Shown here piece after piece: positions 21,468-29,533 of a DNA stretch of 42,708 nt. The DNA lies in the NCBI GenBank assembly GCA_013215605.1, contig JABSQW010000026.1:1-42708 (forward strand), written 5' to 3'. Below the pieces are notes generated by a model that saw only the letters and a list, made by a program, of their open reading frames with translations, did not search any database and was not told the origin of the DNA. The position numbers and the translations under genes were made by a program. The stretch comes from Myxococcales bacterium (GTDB lineage Bacteria; Myxococcota_A; UBA9160; SMWR01). Each line of letters begins with the position of its first letter. The stretch's first letter is position 1.

Positions 21468-22084
21468 GCGCACCCCTGCGACTCGCGGTCCTGCTGTCGG
21501 GCGAGGGCACGAGTCTCGAGAACCTCTTCGAACGCATCGAGAGCGGTGCACTCGAAGCTCGCGTCGAGGTGGTGATTGCCTCGAAGCGCAGCGCCGGCGG
21601 ACTCGCGCGCGCGGAGCGCCGCGGCGTCGACGCCTTTGCCGTACCGCGCCGCGAACACGACGAGGTCGAATCGTTCAACGACTCGATCCACGTGCTCCTC
21701 GACCGCTACGACATCGACCTCGTGCTCCTGCTCGGATTCCTGTCGATCTTCGAGACGCGGGGCAAGTTCGACGGGCGCACCATGAACGTGCACCCGGCGC
21801 TGATCCCGGGTTTTTCGGGGCAGGGCTACTACGGGCGCCGCCTGCACGAGGCCGTGATCGAAAGCGGGGTGAAAGTCACCGGTGCCACGGTCCACTTCGT
21901 CGACGCCGAGTACGACCACGGGCCGATCATCCTGCAGGAGAGCCTCCCGGTCCTCGACGACGACACCCCCGACGAGCTCTCCGCGCGCGTGCAGGCGCTG
22001 GAACGCGAGCTGGTGCCCGAGGCGATCCGACTCTTCGCCGAGGGGCGCCTGCGCCTCGAAGGCCGCCGCGTCCATCGGTCTTGA
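21464..22084 (+). CDS. purN: Phosphoribosylglycinamide formyltransferase-like protein
   Basis: LRLAVLLSGEGTSLENLFERI..., TMNVHPALIPGFSGQGYYGRRLHEAVIESGVKVTGATVHFVDAEYDHGPIILQE; ATGA overlap with metF. Confidence 0.92.
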   Translation: MSAPLRLAVLLSGEGTSLENLFERIESGALEARVEVVIASKRSAGGLARAERRGVDAFAVPRREHDEVESFNDSIHVLLDRYDIDLVLLLGFLSIFETRGKFDGRTMNVHPALIPGFSGQGYYGRRLHEAVIESGVKVTGATVHFVDAEYDHGPIILQESLPVLDDDTPDELSARVQALERELVPEAIRLFAEGRLRLEGRRVHRS

Positions 22085-22110
22085 CAGAAAGGCGAAACTA
22101 AGGCGAATAT
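22081..22110 (+). promoter_or_regulatory. Candidate damage-inducible promoter/operator of imuAB
   Basis: TTGACA (22081-22086), direct repeat AAGGCGAA at 22089-22096 and 22100-22107 (11-bp period), possible -10 GAATAT (22105-22110). Confidence 0.6.
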
Positions 22111-22116
22111 ACCGGG

Positions 22117-22908
22117 GTGTCCCCCTCCCCTCGCGTGACATCCACGTCTCGCACGCTGGCTCCCCATGCCGACGCTCCGCCGACGCCGCCGGAAGAGCGT
22201 TCGGTCGCTTCCCCGACCGCCATCGAGGCGCTGCTCGAAGAGCTCGGGCCACAGCTGCGGCTCGGCGGCGCTCCGGTCGAGTCCCTCCAGCGCTTCGCCA
22301 CCGGCATCGCGTCCATCGACGAGCTCACTGAGGGCGGGTTTCCGCGCGGTCGGCTCAGCGAGATCGCCGGTCCCGCCTCGTCGGGACGCACGTCCCTCGC
22401 CCTGGCCCTGCTCGCCGGCGCCACCGCCAGTGGCGAGATCGCGAGCCTCGTCGACCTCGCCGACGCCTTTGACCCCGCCTCGGCTGAAGCCGCGGGAGTT
22501 GCGCTCGAGCGGGTGCTGTGGGTGCGTCCTCCGGGCCTGAAAGAGGCCCTGACCTGCACGGAGCGACTCATCGATGCGTCGGGCTTCGCCCTCGTCCTCC
22601 TCGACCTCGCCACCGCGAAGGGCCTCGCCCGGAGCCCGGCTCCCGCGACGTGGCCCCGACTCACACGGGCCGCCTCCAGCACCGGCACTGGGCTCGTCGT
22701 GTTGTCCCACCAGCGGATCGCGGGATCCTACACCGAGCTGGCGATGGAGCTCGAACCCGCCAGGGCCCGTTTCTCCACGTCTCCCGCGCTTCTCGAAGGA
22801 CTCGAAACCGGGATCGCCCGGTTTCGCGGGGGATCGGCGGGCAAAGCCCACCTGCCCGCACGGCAGGCCTACGGCCTGCCTTCGTCGCGAATCAAGCATG
22901 CGGGCTAG
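22117..22908 (+). CDS. imuA: ImuA-like RecA-related mutagenesis protein (GTG start)
   Basis: RFATGIASIDELTEGGFPRGRLSEIAGPASSGRTSLALALL, RecA/SulA-like; 11-bp overlap with imuB. Confidence 0.88.
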   Translation: MSPSPRVTSTSRTLAPHADAPPTPPEERSVASPTAIEALLEELGPQLRLGGAPVESLQRFATGIASIDELTEGGFPRGRLSEIAGPASSGRTSLALALLAGATASGEIASLVDLADAFDPASAEAAGVALERVLWVRPPGLKEALTCTERLIDASGFALVLLDLATAKGLARSPAPATWPRLTRAASSTGTGLVVLSHQRIAGSYTELAMELEPARARFSTSPALLEGLETGIARFRGGSAGKAHLPARQAYGLPSSRIKHAG

Positions 22909-24661
22909 GCGTCCGGCGGCGCAGCGCACCCTCGCCCTCTCGATCGAGCCCTCGAACGACGAGGCCCCTCCGTCGCCTCCCGAACTCCCGTCCAAGCCTC
23001 CGCGACCGAAGAGCGAGCGCGGAGTGCGGGTCGCGTGTCTGCGCGTGCCCGACCTCCTCCTCGCGGCCGAGCTGCGCGCCAACCCGGAGCTTCTGGGAAG
23101 CGCGTTCGTGGTGGCGGCGGGAGATCACCCCCGCGCCGAGGTGGTGTCGATCTCACCGGAAGCGGATCGCCAGGGCGTACACCGGGGATCCTCCGTCGCC
23201 CAGGCACGCACGGTGTGCGGAACGCTTCGCGTCCGGGTGGCCTCCCCCGCCCTCGAACAGGCCACGCGCGACGCCCTGCTCGACGTCGCCCTCGCCTTCT
23301 CCCCTCGCGCCTGTCTCGCTCCTCGGAGCTCGGGCGCCTTCGGGAGCGAGGCCGCTGTCTTCCTCGACGCTTCCGGCGTCGACTCCCTCTTCCACTCCGA
23401 GGCTGGCTTCGCCGCGGCGCTCTCCGATCGTGCCGCCCGACTCGGACTCGCGGGAGACGTCAGCCTCGCCGCGTCCCAGGCAGCCGCCCTCGTCGTGGCG
23501 CGCCAGCTCGCCACGGGGCGTGCCCAGTCGTCGGCGCCCGGGTCGGCGCCCGGATGCGAGGTCCAGGTGCTCCCCGTCGGCGCGGACGCGAACTTCCTCG
23601 CGCCGCTGCCCATCGACGTCTTCGATCCGTCGGACAGTCTGGCCGAGGTGCTCACCCGCTTCGGCGTGCACCGGGTGCGCGACCTCCTCGCCCTGCCCCG
23701 GCGCTCGCTCGCAACACGGCTCGGCCCCGAGGCGATGCGCTTGATCGCCCTCGCCCGGGGCCGGGTGGAGGAGCCGCCCCTTCCGGTTCCCGAAGTGCTG
23801 AAGCTCACGGAGGCCATCGACCTCGACTATCCGGTCGAACGCCTCGAGCCGCTCGCCTTCGTCCTCCAGGGCCTGCTCTCGCGACTGTGCGAGCGCCTCG
23901 AAACGCGACGCCTGGCCTGCGGCGACCTCTACGTGAAGCTCACCACGGGAGGCGAGAGCGAGGGGCGGGACACGAGGCGTGTCGGGATCCCGGCGCCCAC
24001 CCTCGACCTCCGGGTTCTGATGCGCCTGCTCAGCCACGCCCTCGAGGCCCGACCTCCCGGAGGGCCGGTCACGGGGGCCAGCATCGAAACCGAGGGGCTG
24101 CCCGTCCACAGCGATCAGCTCGACCTGTTCCGCCCCGCCGGTCCCGCCCCGGCCGTCCTGGGCGCCACGCTCAGCGAGCTCGAATCCCTGTGTGGCAGTG
24201 GACGCGTCGGGACTCCCCAGGTGGCGGACGACCACCGCCCCGACGCCTATGCGATCGGCCCCTTTCGACCCGGGCGACCCGCGCACCCCAGTGCGCACAT
24301 GCCGTTCGAGGCCCCTTCGCCGGGGTTCGCCACCGGACCGCTGAATCCGCTTCAGACCGGGAGTGTGCGAGAGGCTCCACGCGCCCACGCTGGGCCCTCT
24401 CTGGCCATTCGCGCCCTGCGCCCTCCCGTACCCGCCCAGGTGCAGCTCCGCCACGGGCGTCCGGAACAGGTCCGCAGCGGCATCGCCAGCGGACGCGTGA
24501 TCCGGGTCGCCGGCCCCTGGCGCACCACGGGAGGCTGGTGGTCACGCGAGGGCCACTACGCCTACGACTGCTTCGATGTTCTCACCAGTGACGGAACGGT
24601 CTCGAGACTCCGCTACGACCACATCCAGAAGCGTTGGGACATCGACGCGATCTACGACTAA
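22898..24661 (+). CDS. imuB: ImuB, Y-family polymerase-like mutagenesis protein
   Basis: RVACLRVPDLLLAAELRANPEL..., VLTRFGVHRVRDLLALPRRSLATRLGPEA, terminal GPWRTTGGWWSREGHYAYDCFDVLTSDGTVSRLRYDHIQKRWDIDAIYD; QLDLF beta-clamp-type motif at 24116-24130. Confidence 0.92.
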   Translation: MRARRPAAQRTLALSIEPSNDEAPPSPPELPSKPPRPKSERGVRVACLRVPDLLLAAELRANPELLGSAFVVAAGDHPRAEVVSISPEADRQGVHRGSSVAQARTVCGTLRVRVASPALEQATRDALLDVALAFSPRACLAPRSSGAFGSEAAVFLDASGVDSLFHSEAGFAAALSDRAARLGLAGDVSLAASQAAALVVARQLATGRAQSSAPGSAPGCEVQVLPVGADANFLAPLPIDVFDPSDSLAEVLTRFGVHRVRDLLALPRRSLATRLGPEAMRLIALARGRVEEPPLPVPEVLKLTEAIDLDYPVERLEPLAFVLQGLLSRLCERLETRRLACGDLYVKLTTGGESEGRDTRRVGIPAPTLDLRVLMRLLSHALEARPPGGPVTGASIETEGLPVHSDQLDLFRPAGPAPAVLGATLSELESLCGSGRVGTPQVADDHRPDAYAIGPFRPGRPAHPSAHMPFEAPSPGFATGPLNPLQTGSVREAPRAHAGPSLAIRALRPPVPAQVQLRHGRPEQVRSGIASGRVIRVAGPWRTTGGWWSREGHYAYDCFDVLTSDGTVSRLRYDHIQKRWDIDAIYD

Positions 24662-24701
24662 CGCCCGTCTCGACCCGGGCGGTCTGTTCGTCCCCTACCC
24701 G

Positions 24702-24818
24702 GTGCGCGACCGCGTGGAGAGCCCGGGCCGCGAGGTGTTCGGCAGACCGCGCATCCAGAAGGAGCTGTTGAACGTTCCACCGATGCGCGTCTACCGCTGG
24801 GAGAAGGATCGGAGCTGA
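24702..24818 (+). CDS. Possible small ORF downstream of imuB (start uncertain)
   Basis: In-frame GTG at 24702 reads (V)RDRVESPGREVFGRPRIQKELLNVPPMRVYRWEKDRS*; its stop TGA (24816-24818) abuts the dinB stop on the other strand. Confidence 0.35.
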   Translation: MRDRVESPGREVFGRPRIQKELLNVPPMRVYRWEKDRS

Positions 24819-26057
24819 TCATTCCTCGCGCTCGCCCCTCTTGATCTGGAGCGACAGCCCCGCTCGCTCCGGTTCGAGATTGCCGCGCAGGATCGCGCTC
24901 GATCCAAAACGGTCGCGCAGCTCGTCGAGTGCGCGGTTCAGCTTCGAGCGCCGCTCGACACCTCCCGGGCGATCGAACATCGAGAGCTGCTGCGCCGAGT
25001 GCGGTGCGCGCAGGATCCCGGTGACGCCGACCCCGAGCAATCGAATCGGCTCGGAGAGCGCGGCGCGATCGAGTAGCGCGAAGCCCGCGCGGGAGATCAC
25101 GTCACCGTCGTCGGTCGGCGTGTCGAGCGTGGTGCGACGCGTGAGCAGCGGGTAGCCGCGCGGACCCGGCGCGCGGCGGCGCGCGAGCTTGAGTTTCAAC
25201 ACGACCGTGCGCGCGCGCAGCTCGTCGTTGCGCAGACGCCGCGCCACCGATTCGGCGTGCGCGATGACCGTGCTCTCGAGCGTGCGCCGATCGGAGACAT
25301 CCTGCGAGAAGGTGTTCTCCTCGCTGTAGGATACGGGCTCGCGATACGGCTCGACATCGCTCACGTCTTCACCGCGCGCGAGATGCGCCACGCCGAGCCC
25401 CCACTCGCCGAGCGCCGCCTCGATGAGGCCGTCGTCGCTGCGAGCGACGTCCCCCACGGTCTCGAAGCCGGCCGCTGCTAGACGCGCCTGGGCCACGGGA
25501 CCCACGCCCCACAGCCGGCTCACGGGAAGCGGATCGAGAAACTCCCGAACCCGGTCGTCCAGAACCTCGATCAGGCCGTCGGGCTTCGCGACATCGCTCG
25601 CGATCTTCGCGACCATCTTCACCGGTGCGATCCCCACCGAAACCGCGAGCTGTGTGGTCTCGCGCACCTCGGCGCGCAGGCGATGGCCGAGTTCCGCCGC
25701 GGGGCCGAACAGGCGCTCGGTGCCAGATACGTCGAGGAAGGCCTCATCGAGGGAGAGGCCCTGCACCTTCGGCGTGAATCGGCGAAACACCTCGAAGATC
25801 GCCCGCGACTCGCGCGCGTAGCGCTTCATGTCGCCGCGTACGAAGATGCCATCCGGACAGAGCCGGCGGGCCTCGACGCTCGGCATCGCGGAGTGGACAC
25901 CGAAGCGGCGCGCCTCGTAGCTCGCCGCCGCGACGACGCCGCGATGGCCGTCGCCACCCACCATGACCGGCCGGCCGCGAAGCGCCGGACGGTCGCGTTG
26001 CTCGATGGACGCGTAGAAGGCATCCATGTCCGCATGCAGGATGACCCGTCGTCGCAC
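24819..26057 (-). CDS. dinB: DNA polymerase IV (Y-family)
   Basis: RRVILHADMDAFYASIEQRDRPALRGRPVMVGG, LSLDEAFLDVSGTERLFG, and QLSMF clamp-type motif. Confidence 0.96.
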   Translation of the reverse strand: MRRRVILHADMDAFYASIEQRDRPALRGRPVMVGGDGHRGVVAAASYEARRFGVHSAMPSVEARRLCPDGIFVRGDMKRYARESRAIFEVFRRFTPKVQGLSLDEAFLDVSGTERLFGPAAELGHRLRAEVRETTQLAVSVGIAPVKMVAKIASDVAKPDGLIEVLDDRVREFLDPLPVSRLWGVGPVAQARLAAAGFETVGDVARSDDGLIEAALGEWGLGVAHLARGEDVSDVEPYREPVSYSEENTFSQDVSDRRTLESTVIAHAESVARRLRNDELRARTVVLKLKLARRRAPGPRGYPLLTRRTTLDTPTDDGDVISRAGFALLDRAALSEPIRLLGVGVTGILRAPHSAQQLSMFDRPGGVERRSKLNRALDELRDRFGSSAILRGNLEPERAGLSLQIKRGEREE

Positions 26058-26151
26058 CCCAGGATCTTATCGCGGTATCCTCCGGCGCCGGATCCGCGCG
26101 GGGGGGGGCTCACGACGGAATCCGCGTCTCTCTCGCGCACAAGGGGGAACG

Positions 26152-27966
26152 ATGACCGAGCCCGTGACCGAAGCCGCACCCGAGGGTGGAGCCGCCACCG
26201 GCGTCCGCTGGAACCTCGACGACCTCTACACGAGCGTGGACGATCCGAGCATCGACGCCGACCTCGACGCCGGGCTCGAACGTTCGACGGCATTCGCGAA
26301 GACGCACCGCGATCGCGTGCGCGAGCTCTCACCGAGCCAGCTCTCCCTCGCCGTCGACGAGCTCGAGGGGATCCACGAGCTCGTGGGTCGAGCGGCCGTG
26401 TACGCGAGCCTCCTGTTCGCAGCGGACACCTCGGATCCGCGCCACGGCGCCCTGCTGCAGCGCGTCCAGGAGAGGGGCACGCAGATCCGCAACGCGCTGC
26501 TGTTCTTCGAGCTCGAGTGGGTGTCGCTCGAGGACACTGCAGCGGACGCGATCCTCGCCGACGACCAGCTCGCGAAACGACGCCACTTCCTCCACTCCAT
26601 GCGCCGCTACAAGGCGCACGTCCTCTCCGAGGCGGAAGAGCGCGTCCTCGAAGAGGCTGCGAACACGGGCCGCCGCGCCTTCAGTCGCCTGTTCGACGAG
26701 TTCGTCGCATCGATGACGTTCTCCGTAACGCTCGAAGGCGAGACCCGGGAAATGGGCGAGGAAGAGGTGCTGTCGCTCCTGTACGCGCCCGAACGCCCCA
26801 TCCGCCGGGAGGCGGCGCGCGCGCTCACCACCGGCCTTCGAGACCACGCGCGGCCCCTCGCGTTCATCTTCAATACGCTCGTGCAGGACAAGGCCGTCGA
26901 CGACCGGCTTCGCAGCTATGCTGGCCCCGTCGCGTCGCGCAATCTTGCAAACGAGATCAGCGACGAGAGCGTCGACTCGCTGATCGAGGCCTGCGTTTCG
27001 CGCTACGACCTCGTCGCTCGCTACTACCGTTTGAAAGCGAAGATCCTCGGCATCGATTCCCTCGAGGACTACGACCGCTACGCACCACTCAGTGCCGCAG
27101 GGGCGACGCGCTCGTTCGACAACGCGCGCGACATCGTGCTCGGCGCGTACGGCGACTTCGCACCCGACATGGCGGCCATCGCGAAGCGTTTCTTCGACAA
27201 GCGCTGGATCGACGCAGAGCTGCGCCCGGGTAAGCGCGGCGGTGCGTTCTGCGCGTCGAGCCTGCCGAAGCTCCACCCCTACGTACTCCTGAACTACACG
27301 GGAAATCTGCGCGACGTGATGACCGTCGCCCATGAGCTCGGCCACGGCGTCCACCAGTTCCTCGCCGCCGAACAAGGCCTCTTCGAGCTCGACACGCCGC
27401 TCACCACCGCCGAGACGGCGAGCGTCTTCGGCGAGATGCTCGTCTTCCGCCGGTTGATGCGCGAGGAGAGCGACCCGTCGGTGCGGCTCGGCCTGCTGTG
27501 CGGAAAGCTCGAGGACGCGTTCGCCACCGTCTTCCGCCAGGTGGCGATGACCCGCTTCGAGCAGACCCTCCACACCGCGCGCCGCGAGGAGGGAGAGCTC
27601 GCGATTCCGCGCATCAACGAGCTCTGGATGGACGCCAACCGGCCGATGTTCGGCGACTCGGTCCACCTGTCCGACGACTATGCGTGGTGGTGGCTGTACA
27701 TCCCCCACTTCGTCCACTCGCCGTTCTACTGCTACGCGTACGCGTTCGGCGAGCTGCTCGTCCTGGCGCTGCTTCGCTGTTACGACGAGCAGGGAGACGC
27801 GTTCGTCCCCCGCTATCTCGACCTCCTGCGAGCCGGCGGCTCCGACACGCCCGAGGCCCTGCTCTCGAAGATGGGCCTCGACATCGCCGATCCCGACTTT
27901 TGGAAGGGCGGTTTGTCACTGCTCGAGGATCTTCTCGTGCAGGCCGAACAGCTGGCCAGCCAGTAG
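26152..27966 (+). CDS. Oligoendopeptidase F family M3 metallopeptidase
   Basis: VAHELGHGVHQFLA zinc motif (HExGH), FGEMLVFRRLM, HFVHSPFYCYAYAFGELLVLAL. Confidence 0.95.
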   Translation: MTEPVTEAAPEGGAATGVRWNLDDLYTSVDDPSIDADLDAGLERSTAFAKTHRDRVRELSPSQLSLAVDELEGIHELVGRAAVYASLLFAADTSDPRHGALLQRVQERGTQIRNALLFFELEWVSLEDTAADAILADDQLAKRRHFLHSMRRYKAHVLSEAEERVLEEAANTGRRAFSRLFDEFVASMTFSVTLEGETREMGEEEVLSLLYAPERPIRREAARALTTGLRDHARPLAFIFNTLVQDKAVDDRLRSYAGPVASRNLANEISDESVDSLIEACVSRYDLVARYYRLKAKILGIDSLEDYDRYAPLSAAGATRSFDNARDIVLGAYGDFAPDMAAIAKRFFDKRWIDAELRPGKRGGAFCASSLPKLHPYVLLNYTGNLRDVMTVAHELGHGVHQFLAAEQGLFELDTPLTTAETASVFGEMLVFRRLMREESDPSVRLGLLCGKLEDAFATVFRQVAMTRFEQTLHTARREEGELAIPRINELWMDANRPMFGDSVHLSDDYAWWWLYIPHFVHSPFYCYAYAFGELLVLALLRCYDEQGDAFVPRYLDLLRAGGSDTPEALLSKMGLDIADPDFWKGGLSLLEDLLVQAEQLASQ

Positions 27967-28021
27967 CCGTGGGATCCGCGACCGACCGGCAATCGCGCCG
28001 GCGCGAGCGGGTCGAGCTTGG

Positions 28022-28106
28022 GGCAACTTGGGGACTTGGGGACGTGGTTACGTCCTGGCGACTTGGGGACATTCCTCGAATAGCGTGGGCGTGTCCCCGA
28101 GTTGTG
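28022..28106. repeat. REP-like palindromic repeat mosaic between pepF-like gene and membrane protein gene
   Basis: ACTTGGGGAC at 28026-28035, 28034-28043 and 28061-28070; hairpin GGACGT-GGTT-ACGTCC (28040-28055); stem ACTTGGGGACA/TGTCCCCGAGT (28061-28071/28092-28102). Confidence 0.65.
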
Positions 28107-28142
28107 TCGGCGGGGGGGCGGGAGGGCCGGTAGACTGACGCG

Positions 28143-29294
28143 ATGCCGGGACGCCCTGAACGGGCCGCTGCAGCCGAGGGGGCGGATCGCGGCGATCGGT
28201 TGTTTCGCGCGTCCGCGGCCGTGGCGCTCTTGCTTCACGCGTGGCTTCTCGCGAGTGCCGACGGTTTGCGCGGCGGTGTCGATCTCCTCGCTCACCTGCG
28301 TCTCATGGAGGCGATGGGCGCCGATCCCGCCCTCCGCAGCGTCTACGCGCCTGCGTTTCACGGGTTCGGTGCGGTGTTCGCACCGGTCGTGGGGCTCGAG
28401 ATCGTGCCGCGGATGTTCGCCTTCGTCGGCGCCTGCGCGTGGATCGGCGGGTTCCGCTTCTTCCAGCGCGCCGTCGGCCTGCCCGCCGAGTCTTCGGCGC
28501 TGTTCGCACTTGCGCCATACGCGTTTGGATTCAGCGCCTGCCTCCCGAAGGTCGAGGCGGCCGGCTACGGGTTTCTGTGCGTCGGACTCGGCCTGCTCCA
28601 CACCCGCCGTTACGTCGGCGCGGCGGTGGTCGTAGCACTCACCTTCTGGATCCACACGGCATCTGCGCTGCTGCTCGGGCTGGCGGGGGGAGTCCTCGCG
28701 CTCGCGTCGGGTGACCGGCGCGCTCTCGTCTCCCTCGCGGTCGGAGCACTTCTCGCTTCGCCGCTGCAGCTCGCGCACCTCGCCGCCGGCTGCTCGCTCC
28801 CGGAGGCGCTGCGCCTGACGCGCGTCGACTATCTGATCAAGGGCCGCACGAGCAACCTGGCGAACTGGGTACCGCTGCTCGTGCTCGCGAATCCTCTGGC
28901 CCTGATCGCCGCGGGCCTCGGCGCCCGGGCGCTATGGCGCTCTCAACGACCCATCGCCGTGCTCTCCGCGGTGCTCGCGGTGATCTATTTCAACGAGCTC
29001 TGGCTCGCGCCGTTCGGCCAGCGCATCTCCCTCGATCTCCTGCGCGGGCTCTCGGTGCTGGCACTTCCCGTCGCCATTGCGGGCGGCATCGGACTCGCGG
29101 CGCGCCGCAGCCTCGCGCCCTGGTGGATTGCGCTCTGCGTTCTGTGGGCGATCGGCGCTTCGATCAGCGCGGTGCCCCGCGTTTGCTTCACGCGCCCCAT
29201 CTCGCTCAGCGAGATCCGCGGCCTGGAAGTGTCGCGCTGCAGCTTCTCCTGGCGCGGGCCGAACGTGCAGCGACCGGAACGGATGCGCCGGTAG
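28143..29294 (+). CDS. Polytopic integral membrane protein of unknown function
   Basis: Multiple hydrophobic segments (SLAVGALLASPLQLAHLAAGC, LALPVAIAGGIGLAARRS, WWIALCVLWAIGASISA); no recognisable catalytic motif. Confidence 0.75.
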   Translation: MPGRPERAAAAEGADRGDRLFRASAAVALLLHAWLLASADGLRGGVDLLAHLRLMEAMGADPALRSVYAPAFHGFGAVFAPVVGLEIVPRMFAFVGACAWIGGFRFFQRAVGLPAESSALFALAPYAFGFSACLPKVEAAGYGFLCVGLGLLHTRRYVGAAVVVALTFWIHTASALLLGLAGGVLALASGDRRALVSLAVGALLASPLQLAHLAAGCSLPEALRLTRVDYLIKGRTSNLANWVPLLVLANPLALIAAGLGARALWRSQRPIAVLSAVLAVIYFNELWLAPFGQRISLDLLRGLSVLALPVAIAGGIGLAARRSLAPWWIALCVLWAIGASISAVPRVCFTRPISLSEIRGLEVSRCSFSWRGPNVQRPERMRR

Positions 29295-29346
29295 TGCAAT
29301 CGCCGCGCGGTTTCATCCGGAGCCGCGGTAGAGCAACGAGGCGGCG

Positions 29347-29529
29347 ATGGGCGAGCTGCGATTCGAAGATCGCGTGGTGTTGGTGACGGGGGCCGGTGGT
29401 GGTCTCGGTCGCGCGCACGCGCTGCTGCTCGCGAAGCGCGGGACTCGCGTCGTCGTGAACGACATCCTGCTCTTCCAGGCCGGTTTCGCGGCCGTCGGCG
29501 CGCGCGTGAAGGAGTTGGAGAGCGACTGA
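29347..29529 (+). pseudogene. Truncated short-chain dehydrogenase/reductase remnant
   Basis: [39 protein letters not shown] is a full SDR N-terminus (TGxxxGxG), then [21 protein letters not shown]; total 60 aa, no Ser-Tyr-Lys catalytic region. Confidence 0.7.
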
Positions 29530-29533
29530 TCGA

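Noticed and set aside
28022-28106. CRISPR-like array from the repeated ACTTGGGGAC units
   Set aside because: Units are 10 bp, overlapping and unevenly spaced with no spacers; better explained as a REP-like palindromic element.
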